Below are positions 1-7,944 of a stretch of DNA of 64,000 nucleotides, piece by piece. The stretch is from Agromyces sp. H66 (GTDB lineage Bacteria; Actinomycetota; Actinomycetes; Actinomycetales; Microbacteriaceae). Under the pieces are notes generated by a model. That model searched no databases and had not been told where the DNA came from. It saw only the letters and a list, made by a program, of their open reading frames with translations. The DNA is taken from NCBI RefSeq assembly GCF_004959775.1, contig NZ_SJZG01000006.1, positions 38,993 to 102,992 on the forward strand, given 5' to 3'. The translations under genes and the position numbers were made by a program. Position 1 is the first letter of the stretch; each line of letters starts with the position of its first letter.

Positions 1-240
1 CGTCGCCGGATGCCTCCACGCCGTCGTCGCCGGATGGGTCCGCGTCGTCGTCGCCGGATGCCTCGGCGCCGGCCGGTCCCGACGGTTCGTCGCCGTCGTC
101 GCCCGACCCGTCGTCGCCTGCGTCGCCGGATGCCTCCACGCCGTCGTCGCCGGATGGGTCCGCGTCGTCGTCGCCGGATGCCTCGGCGCCGGCCGGTCCC
201 GACGGTTCGTCGCCGTCGTCGCCCGACCCGTCGTCGTCCG
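1..240 (+). repeat. 120-bp tandem repeat inside the toxin gene
   Basis: Bases 1-120 and 121-240 are the same except for about three bases at the end of the unit (cctg versus tccg). The unit encodes 40 residues of Ser/Pro/Asp/Ala, such as SPDASTPSSPDGSAS. The array reaches the window edge, so the copy number is unknown. It is likely a flexible linker or stalk. Confidence 0.9.
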
Positions 241-3200
241 CGTCGCCGGATGCCGCAGCTCCGGCCTCGCCGGAGGGTTCCGCGCCGTCGACGCCCGAGG
301 TTTCGGCGACGCCGACGCCGGAGGCCGGAGCACCGGCCTCGCCCGAGGCATCCGCACCCGCCTCGCCCGATGCCGCCTCGCCCGAGGCATCTGCTCCCGC
401 CTCGCCAGAGGCGAGCTCGCCCGTCGGCGACGGTGGCCCCGCCGCACCCGTCGAGGCACCGGTCGCGACAGCGTCCGGAACCGCCGCTTCGGCGCCCCCG
501 GCCGCGTCGACGTCGACCGCCGATGCGGCGGGCGACGCCGCGACAGGAGACCTGTCCGACGCAGGCACGCCCGAGGCATCCGACACCGACTCGCCCGACT
601 CCATCGACGCAACCGATGCCGATGACCTGGGCGACCTCGCGCCCGAGGCCGCCGCCGCCGCCGGTGGCGTGGCCGCCGTCGCCGGCGCTGCCGCGCTGCT
701 CACGAACCCGGCCGTGCCCGGGGCGAAGACGCCGGCGGGCTCGACGTCCGATGCGTCGGCGTCGCCGCAGGCCGCGACGCCCGACGGCTCCACGCCCGGA
801 TCCGCAACGCCGGGCGGCACGCCCGACGGCACGAGCCAGAGCGGCACCGACAACGGCACGACGGACGGCGACAAGTCCGACAAGCCCGACAAGCCCGAGA
901 ACAACCACACCGAGCGCACGATCGACGAGATCGACCAGGCGCTCGGCGAGATCAATCCGAACTACGACCCGTCGGACCCGCAGAACGGGTACGCGACCAA
1001 CTGCGGCAACACCTCCTCGATCCTCAACGACTTCCTCAACGGTCAGCCGACCTCCGAGGCCCCTACCGGGACGCTGGACGTCCCGGAGATGGAGGCGCGC
1101 ACCGGGAACCCGCAGACGCCGATGACGCCCGCGCAGATCGATGCCTCGCTTCGAGCGATGGGCCCGGGATCGCACTGCGTCGTGGGCATCGACCGGTCCA
1201 CCGGCGACGGCCACTGGTTCAACGCCTACTTCGACGGCACCACCGTCTGGTCGGTCGACGCCCAGACCGGCAGCCGCACTCCGTGGCCGCCGAACGAGCC
1301 GCACGCGACGAACTGGGACGCGTCGATCCGACCCGAGCACGTCGTCGATTCCGACGGCGCGACGCCGGATGTCACGAACGCGCCCCCGTCGGCGGGGTCG
1401 ACGGGAGTCGCACACCAGGCTGCCGCGCACGAGGCATCCACGCCCGACGACGGCCGTTCCGCGAACGCGAAGTTCGAGGGGAAGGCGACGGTTTCGCCCG
1501 ATCACGCCTCCGACGGCTCGCAGGGCCCGGGAACGACGTACAACGGATATGCGATCCCCGAGCTCACCCCCGAGATCCGGAGGCAGCTCGACGAACTCGC
1601 GGCGCGATCCGACTCGCCGATCGTTCGCAACGAGGACGGTTCCTACTCGCTGAAGGAACCGATCTCGGTCGACGCGTTCGACATGTCGAACCCCGAGCAC
1701 GACTGGGACGAGTTCCAGCGCCAGGTCGGTCTGCAGCAGCAGGGTCTCAACAAGCTCACGATCGCCGAATGGCGTCACAACGTGGACTTCTACGAGCAAC
1801 AGAACCGCGTCGCGAAGAGCGAACAGGCGGCAGGCAATCATGCCCTCGCCGTCGCCGGGGTTCAGATGAAGGGCCAGGCCGTGCTGCACGGGCCCGATCA
1901 GGTCGCAGGCGGCCGGGCCGACCGTTACGACGGCGCCGGCTCGCTGCGCGTCAACAGCTCACTGGGCAGCCAGTGGCAGCACCGCGTCGACGACCTTCGC
2001 CTCGACATCGCCGATGCGATGGCGACCATCGATCCGAAGCTGCGCCCCCACGTCATGCTGAACGTCCACTTGGGCGCGACGAACTCGGTCGACGGCAGTC
2101 CCGCGGCCACCCAGTCGACGCTGACGTCGGCGACGCGCGTCACGAGCGCACCGGCTGCGCCGCCCGCACGGACCAGTGCGATCGATCCGTCAGTGGCCGG
2201 CACGTCCCGTGACACGGCAGCGGATGCCCCTGAGGTCACGACCTCCCCGAACGGTACAGCTGCGCCGGACGGAACCGATGGATCGGAGTCGTCGACCGAG
2301 GGGACGCCGGAGAGCCCTGACTCCGAGAGCGCGCCGGAGGGGTCCGAGCCGGAGGGGGCCGAGCCGGAGGGGACGGACACGGCGGCAGCCGATGCGGTTC
2401 CGTCGACGATCCACCACCCGCTTCTCGACGAGGCATTCCCGCATCTTCCGACGGCAGAGACGCATGGTGCGTCGGTCGCGACGGTGAACGCGTTGGGCTG
2501 GGACGTCGATGTGCAGCGCTTCCAGCGGAATTGCCATTACGTGGTCAATGCACTGGAGCTGCGATTCCGCGGTTACAACGTGGTCGCAAGTCCGACCGTT
2601 CTGTCTGAGGCGATGAATCCGCAGACCGGTGCCGTCGAGCTTCGTGGCGAGGGGCGCTACCCGCTGTCGATCGCGGCAGATTGGGTCCAGGCCGACGGCT
2701 CACGCCGTGACTTCGAGAGTCTCGGCGATTTCGACGGTGATTCACCGATGCAGGCGCTGCAGGAGCTCACCGCGTCGTGGCCCGTGGGTGGGCGTGGATT
2801 CATCTCCGGGACCTGGAAGAAGGGTGGCGGCGTCGGCCACATCTTCACGGTCGTCAAAGAGGCCGACGGGATCAAGCTCTATGACGGACAGAGCAGCAAC
2901 CCCGACGTGGCGGACTACCTCGACGGGATGCATTTCAGGGATTCCGATGGTGCTGGGCCCGGCATGATCGTGCTGCGGGTCGATGACCTCGCGCCGACCC
3001 CCGAGGTACTCAACTCCGCCAAACCGTGGACGTGGGACGAGCACAACCTCATGCAGGCGTGGAGGGACAACCCCGAGTACGCCGACAAGCCCAAGGAGAT
3101 GATCGATCGCGAGATCGAGGCGAACCGCCGGTGGCGGAAACGCAATCGCGAGTTGATCGACGAACTCACCAAGATCATCGACGATCCCGATGCGAATCTC

Positions 3201-5081
3201 GCGGACCGAAAGCGAGCATGGGACGACAGGATCGCTCTTCAAGAGCAGTCCAATCATCTCAAGCGCGGCGCGGACCGGCTCCAGGAAGCACTCGACACCG
3301 CAACGTCGGGATCGAAGCCGGCGACGACACCGGAGGGTACAGAATCGGAGGCGAGTCCCGAGGCATCGGACCCGGAATCGACGCCGGAAGGTTCGGACCC
3401 GGAGGGATTCGATCCCGCCGTGACGCCGGAGGCGACCGAGCCGGAGAGCAAGCCGGAGGTGACGCCGGAGGGTTCCGTCCCGGAGAGTGCGCCGGAGGTG
3501 ACGCCGGAGGGTTCCGTCCCGGAGAGTGCGCCGGAGGTGACGCCGGAGGGCGCCCACCCGGAGGCGACGCCGGAGGGTTCCGTGCCGGAGAGTGCGCCGG
3601 AGGGCGCCGACCCGGAGGCGACGCCGGAGGGTTCCGTCCCGGGGAGTGCGCCGGAGGTGACGCCGGAGGGCGCCGACCCGGAGGCGCCGCCGGAGGGCTC
3701 CGTCCCGGGGAGTGCGCCGGAGGGCGCCGTCCCGGAGAGTGCGCCGGAGGGGACGCCGGAGGGCGCCGTCCCGGAGAGTGCGCCGGAGGTGACGCCGGAG
3801 GGCGCCGACCCGGAGGCGACGCCGGAGGGCTCCGTCCCGGAGAGTGCGCCGGAGGTGACGCCGGAGGGCTCCGTCCCGGAGAGTGCGCCGGAGGTGACGC
3901 CGGAGAGCACCCACCCGGAGAGTCCTCCGGATGCGACGCCGGAGGGGACCGGCGCGGGGGCCGCGGATCCTGTTCCTTCGACGATCCACCACCCGCTTCT
4001 GGATGCCGCGTTCCTGCATCTACAGGCGGCGGAGACCCGCGCGGTCTCGATCGCGACGGTGAACGCCATGGGATGGAACGTCGATGTCCAGCGATTCCGG
4101 AACAACTGCCATTACGTGGTGAATGCGTTGGAGTTGCGCTTCCGCGGTTACGACGTGATTGCGAGCCCGACCGTTCAGTCCGAGGCGGTGAATCCGCAGA
4201 CCGGTGCCGCTGAGCTTCGCGGCGAGGGGCGCTACCCGGTGTCGATCGCGGCCGACTGGGTCCAGGCCGACGGCTCACGCCGTGACTTCGACAATCTCAG
4301 TGATTTCGACGGCGATTCACCGATGCAGGCGCTGCAGCAACTCACCGCGTCGTGGCCGGTGGGTGGGCGCGGATTCATCTCAGGGAACTGGAAGAAGGGT
4401 GGCGGCGGCCACATCTTCACCGTCGTCAAGGAGGCTGACGGGATCCGGCTCCACGACGGGCAGACCGGTCAGGCGGACGTGACGCACTACCTGGACGCGA
4501 TGTTCTTCAACCAGCGTTCCGAGGCGCCCTGGAAGGACATCATCGTGCTCAGGGTCGATGACCTCGTGCCGACCTCGGAGGTGCTCAAGACCTCCACCTC
4601 GTGGACGTGGGACGAACACAACCTCATGCAGGCGTGGAAGGACAACCCGGAGTACGCCGACAAGCCCAAGGAGATGATCGATCGCGAGATCGAGGCGAAC
4701 CGCCGGTGGCGAGAGCGCAACGCGGAACTGATCGCGGAACTCGACGACGTCTTGAACGATCCCGACACGAGCGTGGCGGAGAAGCAACGAGCGTGGGACG
4801 ACAGGTACGTCCTCCACGAGCAGAACGTTCGTCTCGAAGCCGGGGCGAGCCGTCTCCGCGAGGCACTCGGCACGGTTTCTCCGAAGCGACTTCCCCTCTA
4901 TCGTGAGTTGACGCCGACACCGCCGGAGGAGCCGTCCGAGCCCGAGCCCGGGCCGCTGCCGGCACCGGAGATCTTCCTGTGGCCCGAGGCGTCCGCTCCT
5001 CCGGAGCAGCCCGAGCCGGCGCATCCCGATGCGACGCAGCAGGCCACGAACACGACTAGCCCCGGCAGCACCGGGGCGTGA
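3..5081 (+). CDS. Multi-warhead polymorphic toxin (5' end outside window)
   Basis: The reading frame is open from base 3 to the TGA at 5079-5081, so the start codon lies upstream; 1692 residues are visible (residue number = base/3). Order seen: Ser-Pro-Asp repeats (1-80); low-complexity Ala/Pro region with an Ala-rich hydrophobic stretch (about 214-232); papain-fold toxin-1-like domain A (Cys334 in TNCGNTSS, His404 in GDGHWFNAY, Asp in SVDAQTG); an Ntox15-like nuclease region (about 515-700) with VLHGPDQVAGG, where His629 and Asp632 form the HxxD motif; Glu-rich linker; papain-fold domain B (Cys844, His946, YDGQS); Pro-Glu-Ser repeat linker; papain-fold domain C (Cys1369, His1470); Pro-rich tail. 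Papain-fold toxin-1 domains are predicted glutamine deamidases or proteases, and Ntox15 proteins such as Tde1 are DNases. Small immunity-like genes follow. Domain calls are from motif recognition; the secretion route is unknown because the N-terminus is missing. Confidence 0.8.
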   Translation, partial: SPDASTPSSPDGSASSSPDASAPAGPDGSSPSSPDPSSPASPDASTPSSPDGSASSSPDASAPAGPDGSSPSSPDPSSSASPDAAAPASPEGSAPSTPEVSATPTPEAGAPASPEASAPASPDAASPEASAPASPEASSPVGDGGPAAPVEAPVATASGTAASAPPAASTSTADAAGDAATGDLSDAGTPEASDTDSPDSIDATDADDLGDLAPEAAAAAGGVAAVAGAAALLTNPAVPGAKTPAGSTSDASASPQAATPDGSTPGSATPGGTPDGTSQSGTDNGTTDGDKSDKPDKPENNHTERTIDEIDQALGEINPNYDPSDPQNGYATNCGNTSSILNDFLNGQPTSEAPTGTLDVPEMEARTGNPQTPMTPAQIDASLRAMGPGSHCVVGIDRSTGDGHWFNAYFDGTTVWSVDAQTGSRTPWPPNEPHATNWDASIRPEHVVDSDGATPDVTNAPPSAGSTGVAHQAAAHEASTPDDGRSANAKFEGKATVSPDHASDGSQGPGTTYNGYAIPELTPEIRRQLDELAARSDSPIVRNEDGSYSLKEPISVDAFDMSNPEHDWDEFQRQVGLQQQGLNKLTIAEWRHNVDFYEQQNRVAKSEQAAGNHALAVAGVQMKGQAVLHGPDQVAGGRADRYDGAGSLRVNSSLGSQWQHRVDDLRLDIADAMATIDPKLRPHVMLNVHLGATNSVDGSPAATQSTLTSATRVTSAPAAPPARTSAIDPSVAGTSRDTAADAPEVTTSPNGTAAPDGTDGSESSTEGTPESPDSESAPEGSEPEGAEPEGTDTAAADAVPSTIHHPLLDEAFPHLPTAETHGASVATVNALGWDVDVQRFQRNCHYVVNALELRFRGYNVVASPTVLSEAMNPQTGAVELRGEGRYPLSIAADWVQADGSRRDFESLGDFDGDSPMQALQELTASWPVGGRGFISGTWKKGGGVGHIFTVVKEADGIKLYDGQSSNPDVADYLDGMHFRDSDGAGPGMIVLRVDDLAPTPEVLNSAKPWTWDEHNLMQAWRDNPEYADKPKEMIDREIEANRRWRKRNRELIDELTKIIDDPDANLADRKRAWDDRIALQEQSNHLKRGADRLQEALDTATSGSKPATTPEGTESEASPEASDPESTPEGSDPEGFDPAVTPEATEPESKPEVTPEGSVPESAPEVTPEGSVPESAPEVTPEGAHPEATPEGSVPESAPEGADPEATPEGSVPGSAPEVTPEGADPEAPPEGSVPGSAPEGAVPESAPEGTPEGAVPESAPEVTPEGADPEATPEGSVPESAPEVTPEGSVPESAPEVTPESTHPESPPDATPEGTGAGAADPVPSTIHHPLLDAAFLHLQAAETRAVSIATVNAMGWNVDVQRFRNNCHYVVNALELRFRGYDVIASPTVQSEAVNPQTGAAELRGEGRYPVSIAADWVQADGSRRDFDNLSDFDGDSPMQALQQLTASWPVGGRGFISGNWKKGGGGHIFTVVKEADGIRLHDGQTGQADVTHYLDAMFFNQRSEAPWKDIIVLRVDDLVPTSEVLKTSTSWTWDEHNLMQAWKDNPEYADKPKEMIDREIEANRRWRERNAELIAELDDVLNDPDTSVAEKQRAWDDRYVLHEQNVRLEAGASRLREALGTVSPKRLPLYRELTPTPPEEPSEPEPGPLPAPEIFLWPEASAPPEQPEPAHPDATQQATNTTSPGSTGA
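2397..3297 (+). repeat. Internal duplication, copy 1 (papain-fold domain B plus coiled coil)
   Basis: This segment begins VPSTIHHPLLD and ends at LQEALDT. It is repeated as 3972-4878 with very high identity at both DNA and protein level. Each copy holds one Cys-His-Asp papain-fold domain and a charged helical tail rich in Glu and Arg (WTWDEHNLMQAW onwards). This points to a fairly recent tandem duplication inside the gene. Confidence 0.85.
3462..3927 (+). repeat. Degenerate 39-bp repeat coding Pro-Glu-Ser linker
   Basis: The basic unit encodes TPEGSVPESAPEV (39 bp). It is mixed with shorter units such as TPEGADPEA, giving about a dozen units between the duplicated domains. The region is acidic and probably unstructured, so it likely acts as a spacer between warheads. 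Repeats of this kind are prone to copy-number change. Confidence 0.85.
3972..4878 (+). repeat. Internal duplication, copy 2 (papain-fold domain C plus coiled coil)
   Basis: Second copy of the 2397-3297 module. The catalytic Cys (NNCHYVVNA) and His (GGHIFTVV) are kept. The differences are mostly substitutions, plus a loss of one residue near the histidine and a changed segment around 4500-4535. Both copies therefore look active rather than decayed. Confidence 0.85.
5060..5076 (+). terminator. Small GC hairpin at the toxin 3' end
   Basis: CCCCGG, loop CAGCA, CCGGGG inside the last codons of the toxin gene and 16 bases before the next start. There is no T-run. It could damp read-through or protect the 3' end, but could also be chance in such GC-rich DNA. 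Confidence 0.3.
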
Positions 5082-5091
5082 GACTGGAGCC

Positions 5092-5379
5092 ATGTTGACG
5101 ATCCACGAAGCACGAGCCGCGCTCGAACGTCATTTCGCAGAGCACCCCCCGCTGCTGACCGGCGAACTGTACATCTCGCCAGAGTGGCACGAGGACGCGA
5201 CCGACTACCTGCCGACGTGGGGTGCACGCGAGTTCCTGGTCGAAGGCCGCGACGCATTCAGCCGGTGGGACAACCTGGTGATCTTCGTCGACAAGGAGAC
5301 CGGTGAGGTCCGCGAGGACACCTACACGCTCCACGTCCGCAAGATCGCGCAGATGACCCCGGTCGTCGCGTCGGAGTGA
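5092..5379 (+). CDS. YrhB/Imm35-like immunity protein candidate
   Basis: A 95-residue protein starting 10 bases after the toxin stop, with GGAG at 5086 just before the ATG. Its middle reads AREFLVEGRDAFSRW followed by LVIFVDKETGEV. This resembles the YrhB/Imm35 immunity fold, in which a short strand pair leads to a VDKxTGE turn. Position directly behind a toxin that has papain-fold domains supports an immunity role, probably for one of those domains. The pairing is inference. No signal peptide is present, so it should act in the cytoplasm. Confidence 0.65.
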   Translation: MLTIHEARAALERHFAEHPPLLTGELYISPEWHEDATDYLPTWGAREFLVEGRDAFSRWDNLVIFVDKETGEVREDTYTLHVRKIAQMTPVVASE

Positions 5380-5449
5380 GGCGCGCGGCTCGCGTCGAGC
5401 CCCGCACCTCCGGTCAGGAAGTCGTGCACCAACCCGAAGGGGAAGAGCG

Positions 5450-5821
5450 ATGCTCGCTGCGTCGACCCGCAAGTTCATAGATGATGCGCACGCACTGCCT
5501 CCCGAATCCCTCGCCGCGGCATACGACCGCGCGGTCGGGCTGCGCAGGGCAGGCGGCAGGGAGGCGAGTCATGCGACGAAGCCATCGGCCGTCGAGAACT
5601 CCGAGCTCGAACACGCCGTACGCGTCGCACTGCTGCCGAGAGCCGATGAGCTGAACGCGTTCCGTGACGGCCTGCACGCCGATGCCAAGAGCGCGATGGT
5701 GATCGCCGGTCGCGCGATCCTCAAGATGACCCAGTTGTCCACCGATCAGTACGAGGTGCTCGTGCGGCCGTTCGTCGAGGTCGGCATCGACGTGCCGCCC
5801 CACCCGGCCCGCGGCCGATGA
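5450..5821 (+). CDS. Uncharacterised helical protein in toxin cluster
   Basis: A 123-residue protein with a clear ribosome site (GAAGGGGAAG) before ATG 5450. I do not recognise the family. It is predicted mostly helical and contains ILKMTQLSTDQYEVLVRPF, a pattern seen in small actinobacterial proteins of unknown function. It lies 70 bases after the YrhB-like gene and ahead of the Tdi1-like gene, so a second immunity protein or an accessory factor is plausible. No catalytic motif, signal peptide or membrane segment is visible. Confidence 0.6.
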   Translation: MLAASTRKFIDDAHALPPESLAAAYDRAVGLRRAGGREASHATKPSAVENSELEHAVRVALLPRADELNAFRDGLHADAKSAMVIAGRAILKMTQLSTDQYEVLVRPFVEVGIDVPPHPARGR

Positions 5822-5825
5822 GTGC

Positions 5826-5843
5826 ATGGGGACGGCTCCCCAT
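5826..5843 (+). terminator. Hairpin after the 5450 gene
   Basis: ATGGGGA, loop CGGC, TCCCCAT directly after the stop codon at 5821. There is a short pyrimidine stretch downstream but no strong T-run. A possible -10 box (TAGACT, 5865-5870) follows, suggesting that the next gene has its own promoter. Confidence 0.4.
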
Positions 5844-5963
5844 TCCACCCCTCCGCCCCGCCGGTAGACTTCCGCGGGGTGGACCGGCCATCGAGTTCGA
5901 ACGACGTCGGCTCGAGGCATCCGCTGACGCCGTGACCCGGCCGCACATGTCAGAAAGGCACGC

Positions 5964-6830
5964 ATGACCACCTTCCGGAGCTTCGACCTCGTCGCCCCGA
6001 TCGCCGAGGAGACGATCTCGCAGTACGCCGGGCAGGTTCCCGCCGAAGTCGTGGAGCTGTGGCGCGACCAGGGCGCCGGCTTCGTGGGCGACGATCGGTA
6101 CTTCCGGATCGTCGACCCGGCCCGCGCGGCGCAGATGCTCGAGGGCGTCTTCGCGCTGCCCGACGGGTCCACCGTGCTGTTCACCACGGCGCTCGGTGAT
6201 CTCGTCGTGCACGTCAACGGGCTCTACCTCGTGGTCAAGTCGCGCTGGGGCGCCATCGATCTCATCGAGGGGGTGGCGTTCGACGAGCTCGTGCGCCTCA
6301 TCGAGGACCCGGCACGGCGCGACGACGTGTGGGAGTGGCAGCCGTACCCGGTCGCCCGCGATCGCGATGGCGCACCCGAGTTCGAGCAGTGCTTCGGCTA
6401 CGTGCCGCTGCTTGCGCTCGGCGGCTCGCCCGACGCCTCGCATCTGCAGCTCGCGGGTCTCTACGAACACCTCGCGGTCATCGCTCAGTTCGCGGGCCAG
6501 CCGCAGGTGCGTCGTCCCCTGCCGATCACGACGACCTCCGACGCCTCCAGTGCCGCAGTCGACCTCGACCGGCTCATCGCGGTGGGGCGCAACCTCTTCG
6601 CGAAGCTCGCCGACAGCCCGACGCTCAACGTCATCGAGTTGCCCGACGGGCTCGGCGTCTGCCTCGTGCACGCGGTTCGCGGCGGCGGCAAGATCTACGT
6701 CGCGCCCGACGGGTCGGTGCTGTTCGTCGGCTCGGCCGTCGACTTCGACGCGGGGCTCGGTGCGTTCCGCGACGGCGTGCGCACGCCGCTCGAGAAGTTC
6801 GACATCGAGCGAAAGGGCGAGAACGGCTGA
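5964..6830 (+). CDS. Tdi1-like (GAD-like/DUF1851) immunity protein
   Basis: A 288-residue protein. Residues 1-180 look like the GAD-like plus T6SS Tdi1 C-terminal (DUF1851) architecture: an N-terminal YAGQVPAEVVELWRDQGAG helix, an FRIVDPARAAQML segment, and the hallmark CFGYVPLLALGGSP before a conserved histidine. Tdi1 proteins neutralise Tde1 DNases of the Ntox15 family, and an Ntox15-like HxxD domain is present in the upstream toxin, so this is the likely cognate immunity protein. The last 95 residues (from about DLDRLIAVG) form an extra domain with GGGKIYVAPDGSVLFVGS that I cannot assign. The stop overlaps the next start by one base. Confidence 0.78.
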   Translation: MTTFRSFDLVAPIAEETISQYAGQVPAEVVELWRDQGAGFVGDDRYFRIVDPARAAQMLEGVFALPDGSTVLFTTALGDLVVHVNGLYLVVKSRWGAIDLIEGVAFDELVRLIEDPARRDDVWEWQPYPVARDRDGAPEFEQCFGYVPLLALGGSPDASHLQLAGLYEHLAVIAQFAGQPQVRRPLPITTTSDASSAAVDLDRLIAVGRNLFAKLADSPTLNVIELPDGLGVCLVHAVRGGGKIYVAPDGSVLFVGSAVDFDAGLGAFRDGVRTPLEKFDIERKGENG

Positions 6831-7168
6831 TGGCCGACACCCTCGAACAGCGCTGCGACCGACTCCGCGAACCCGTCACCGAACTGGTCGGCGTCAGCAT
6901 CTCGGCGACGTTGCGTCCGCAGGACCTTCCCGAGCTCAAGCGGGCGATCGCCGCCGTGCGCGAGATCCTCACCGACGACACCTCGGAGATTCCGTCCGGC
7001 GCATTCCTCGACTGGTTGCCGACGGCCGTTCGCATCCTCGATCGCATGGAAGAGGCCGTGAACGCGGGCGACGCCGCGACGTCGTACGCCGCGCTCACCG
7101 ATCGGACCGACGGGTTCATCCGGCTCACCGATGGTTGCGCCGGATTCCCCGGCTGGGCCAGGGTCTGA
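6830..7168 (+). CDS. Small helical protein coupled to the Tdi1-like gene
   Basis: A 112-residue protein whose ATG overlaps the preceding stop (TGATG), so it is likely translationally coupled. It is helical and acidic, with no signal peptide, transmembrane segment or known motif. The tail contains two Cys-free aromatic turns ending in FPGWARV. Coupling to an immunity gene suggests that it is an immunity partner or a second immunity protein; the function is not known. Confidence 0.6.
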   Translation: MADTLEQRCDRLREPVTELVGVSISATLRPQDLPELKRAIAAVREILTDDTSEIPSGAFLDWLPTAVRILDRMEEAVNAGDAATSYAALTDRTDGFIRLTDGCAGFPGWARV

Positions 7169-7270
7169 TCGGCACGCCGCGTGATCGGCATGCCGCGTGA
7201 TCGGCACGCCGCGTGATCGGCATGCCGCGTGATCGGCACGCCGCCTGATCGGCTCGCCGCCTGATCGGTC
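7167..7270. repeat. 16-bp tandem repeat (about 6.5 units)
   Basis: Unit GATCGGCAYGCCGCGT in six full copies (7167-7182, 7183-7198, 7199-7214, 7215-7230, 7231-7246, 7247-7262) and a partial seventh. Copies 2 and 4 contain CGGCATGCCG, a perfect 10-bp palindrome; copies 1, 3 and 5 have CGGCACGCCG. The array begins on the stop codon of the 6830 gene and fills the gap to a convergent gene. Confidence 0.95.
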
Positions 7271-7308
7271 GCGCGACCGGTCGGTCGCACCGCAGCAGGC
7301 TCGCGCGA

Positions 7309-7944
7309 CTAGTTGCGCAGGAACGGATCGAGGAAGCCGTTGACGACCGTCTGGCCGGCGCGTGAGCCGTACTGGTCGATCGTGAGGCGACTCAGGGCGA
7401 CGTACGCATTGTCGCGCAAGGTGACGAGCGGGAGCGCCTGCCAGTCACGACCCGACCGCACCGCGATTCCGACGTAGGCGACCGCATCATCGCGGACGAG
7501 CCAGACGCCGAGCACCACGTCGCCGTTCTTCGCGGTCGGCACCGGCAGGTAGACCCTGGGATCGCCGATGCGGAACCGATCGAGCACGGCCATCGCCTCG
7601 CGTGCCGGCACCGCGAGGTACGAGCTCGCCTGCTGGGTCAGCGGCGCGCCGGTCTCGATGCGCTCCCAACGGTACGACCATGCGAACAGCCAGACCAGGC
7701 CCCCGACGACGGCGGCCGCGCTGAGGAAGACGGCACCCGGCGCGACGAAGCCGCGCAACCCTGACCGGCGGCCCTCGAGGTCCGACGAGAGCTCGACGAG
7801 GGTCTCGTACAGTGCGACCGACAGGACCGACGCGATGACTCCGATGCCGACCGTCACCGCCGCGGCGACGACCTGCTGCCGCGAGCGGACCCGCCGGACC
7901 TCGTTCGGCGCAGCATGGAGCGGTTGCTCTTGGGGTTCGGTCAT
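7309..7944 (-). CDS. Membrane protein of unknown function
   Basis: A 211-residue protein starting at ATG 7944, chosen because it gives an ATGA overlap with the upstream gene's stop and has GGAGAG about 12 bases before it; a longer frame to 7971 exists. Two transmembrane helices are seen (about residues 22-45 and 70-92), flanking a short outer loop, then a soluble C-terminal domain of about 115 residues containing DPRVYLPVPTAKNGDVVLGV. No family is recognised. It is translationally coupled to the next gene, which has the same layout. Confidence 0.65.
   Translation of the reverse strand: MTEPQEQPLHAAPNEVRRVRSRQQVVAAAVTVGIGVIASVLSVALYETLVELSSDLEGRRSGLRGFVAPGAVFLSAAAVVGGLVWLFAWSYRWERIETGAPLTQQASSYLAVPAREAMAVLDRFRIGDPRVYLPVPTAKNGDVVLGVWLVRDDAVAYVGIAVRSGRDWQALPLVTLRDNAYVALSRLTIDQYGSRAGQTVVNGFLDPFLRN

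Noticed and set aside
10..1125. Arginine/proline-rich reading frame overlapping the toxin start region
   Set aside because: It is a shifted reading of the GC-rich repeats; the frame from base 3 continues into recognisable domains, this one does not.
2742..4019. Long antisense frame across the toxin repeats
   Set aside because: Its sequence is only a mirror of the Pro-Glu-Ser repeats (LRRHLRRTLRDG units) with no family features.
7167..7270. CRISPR array
   Set aside because: Units are 16 bp and directly abutting, with no spacers and no cas genes nearby.
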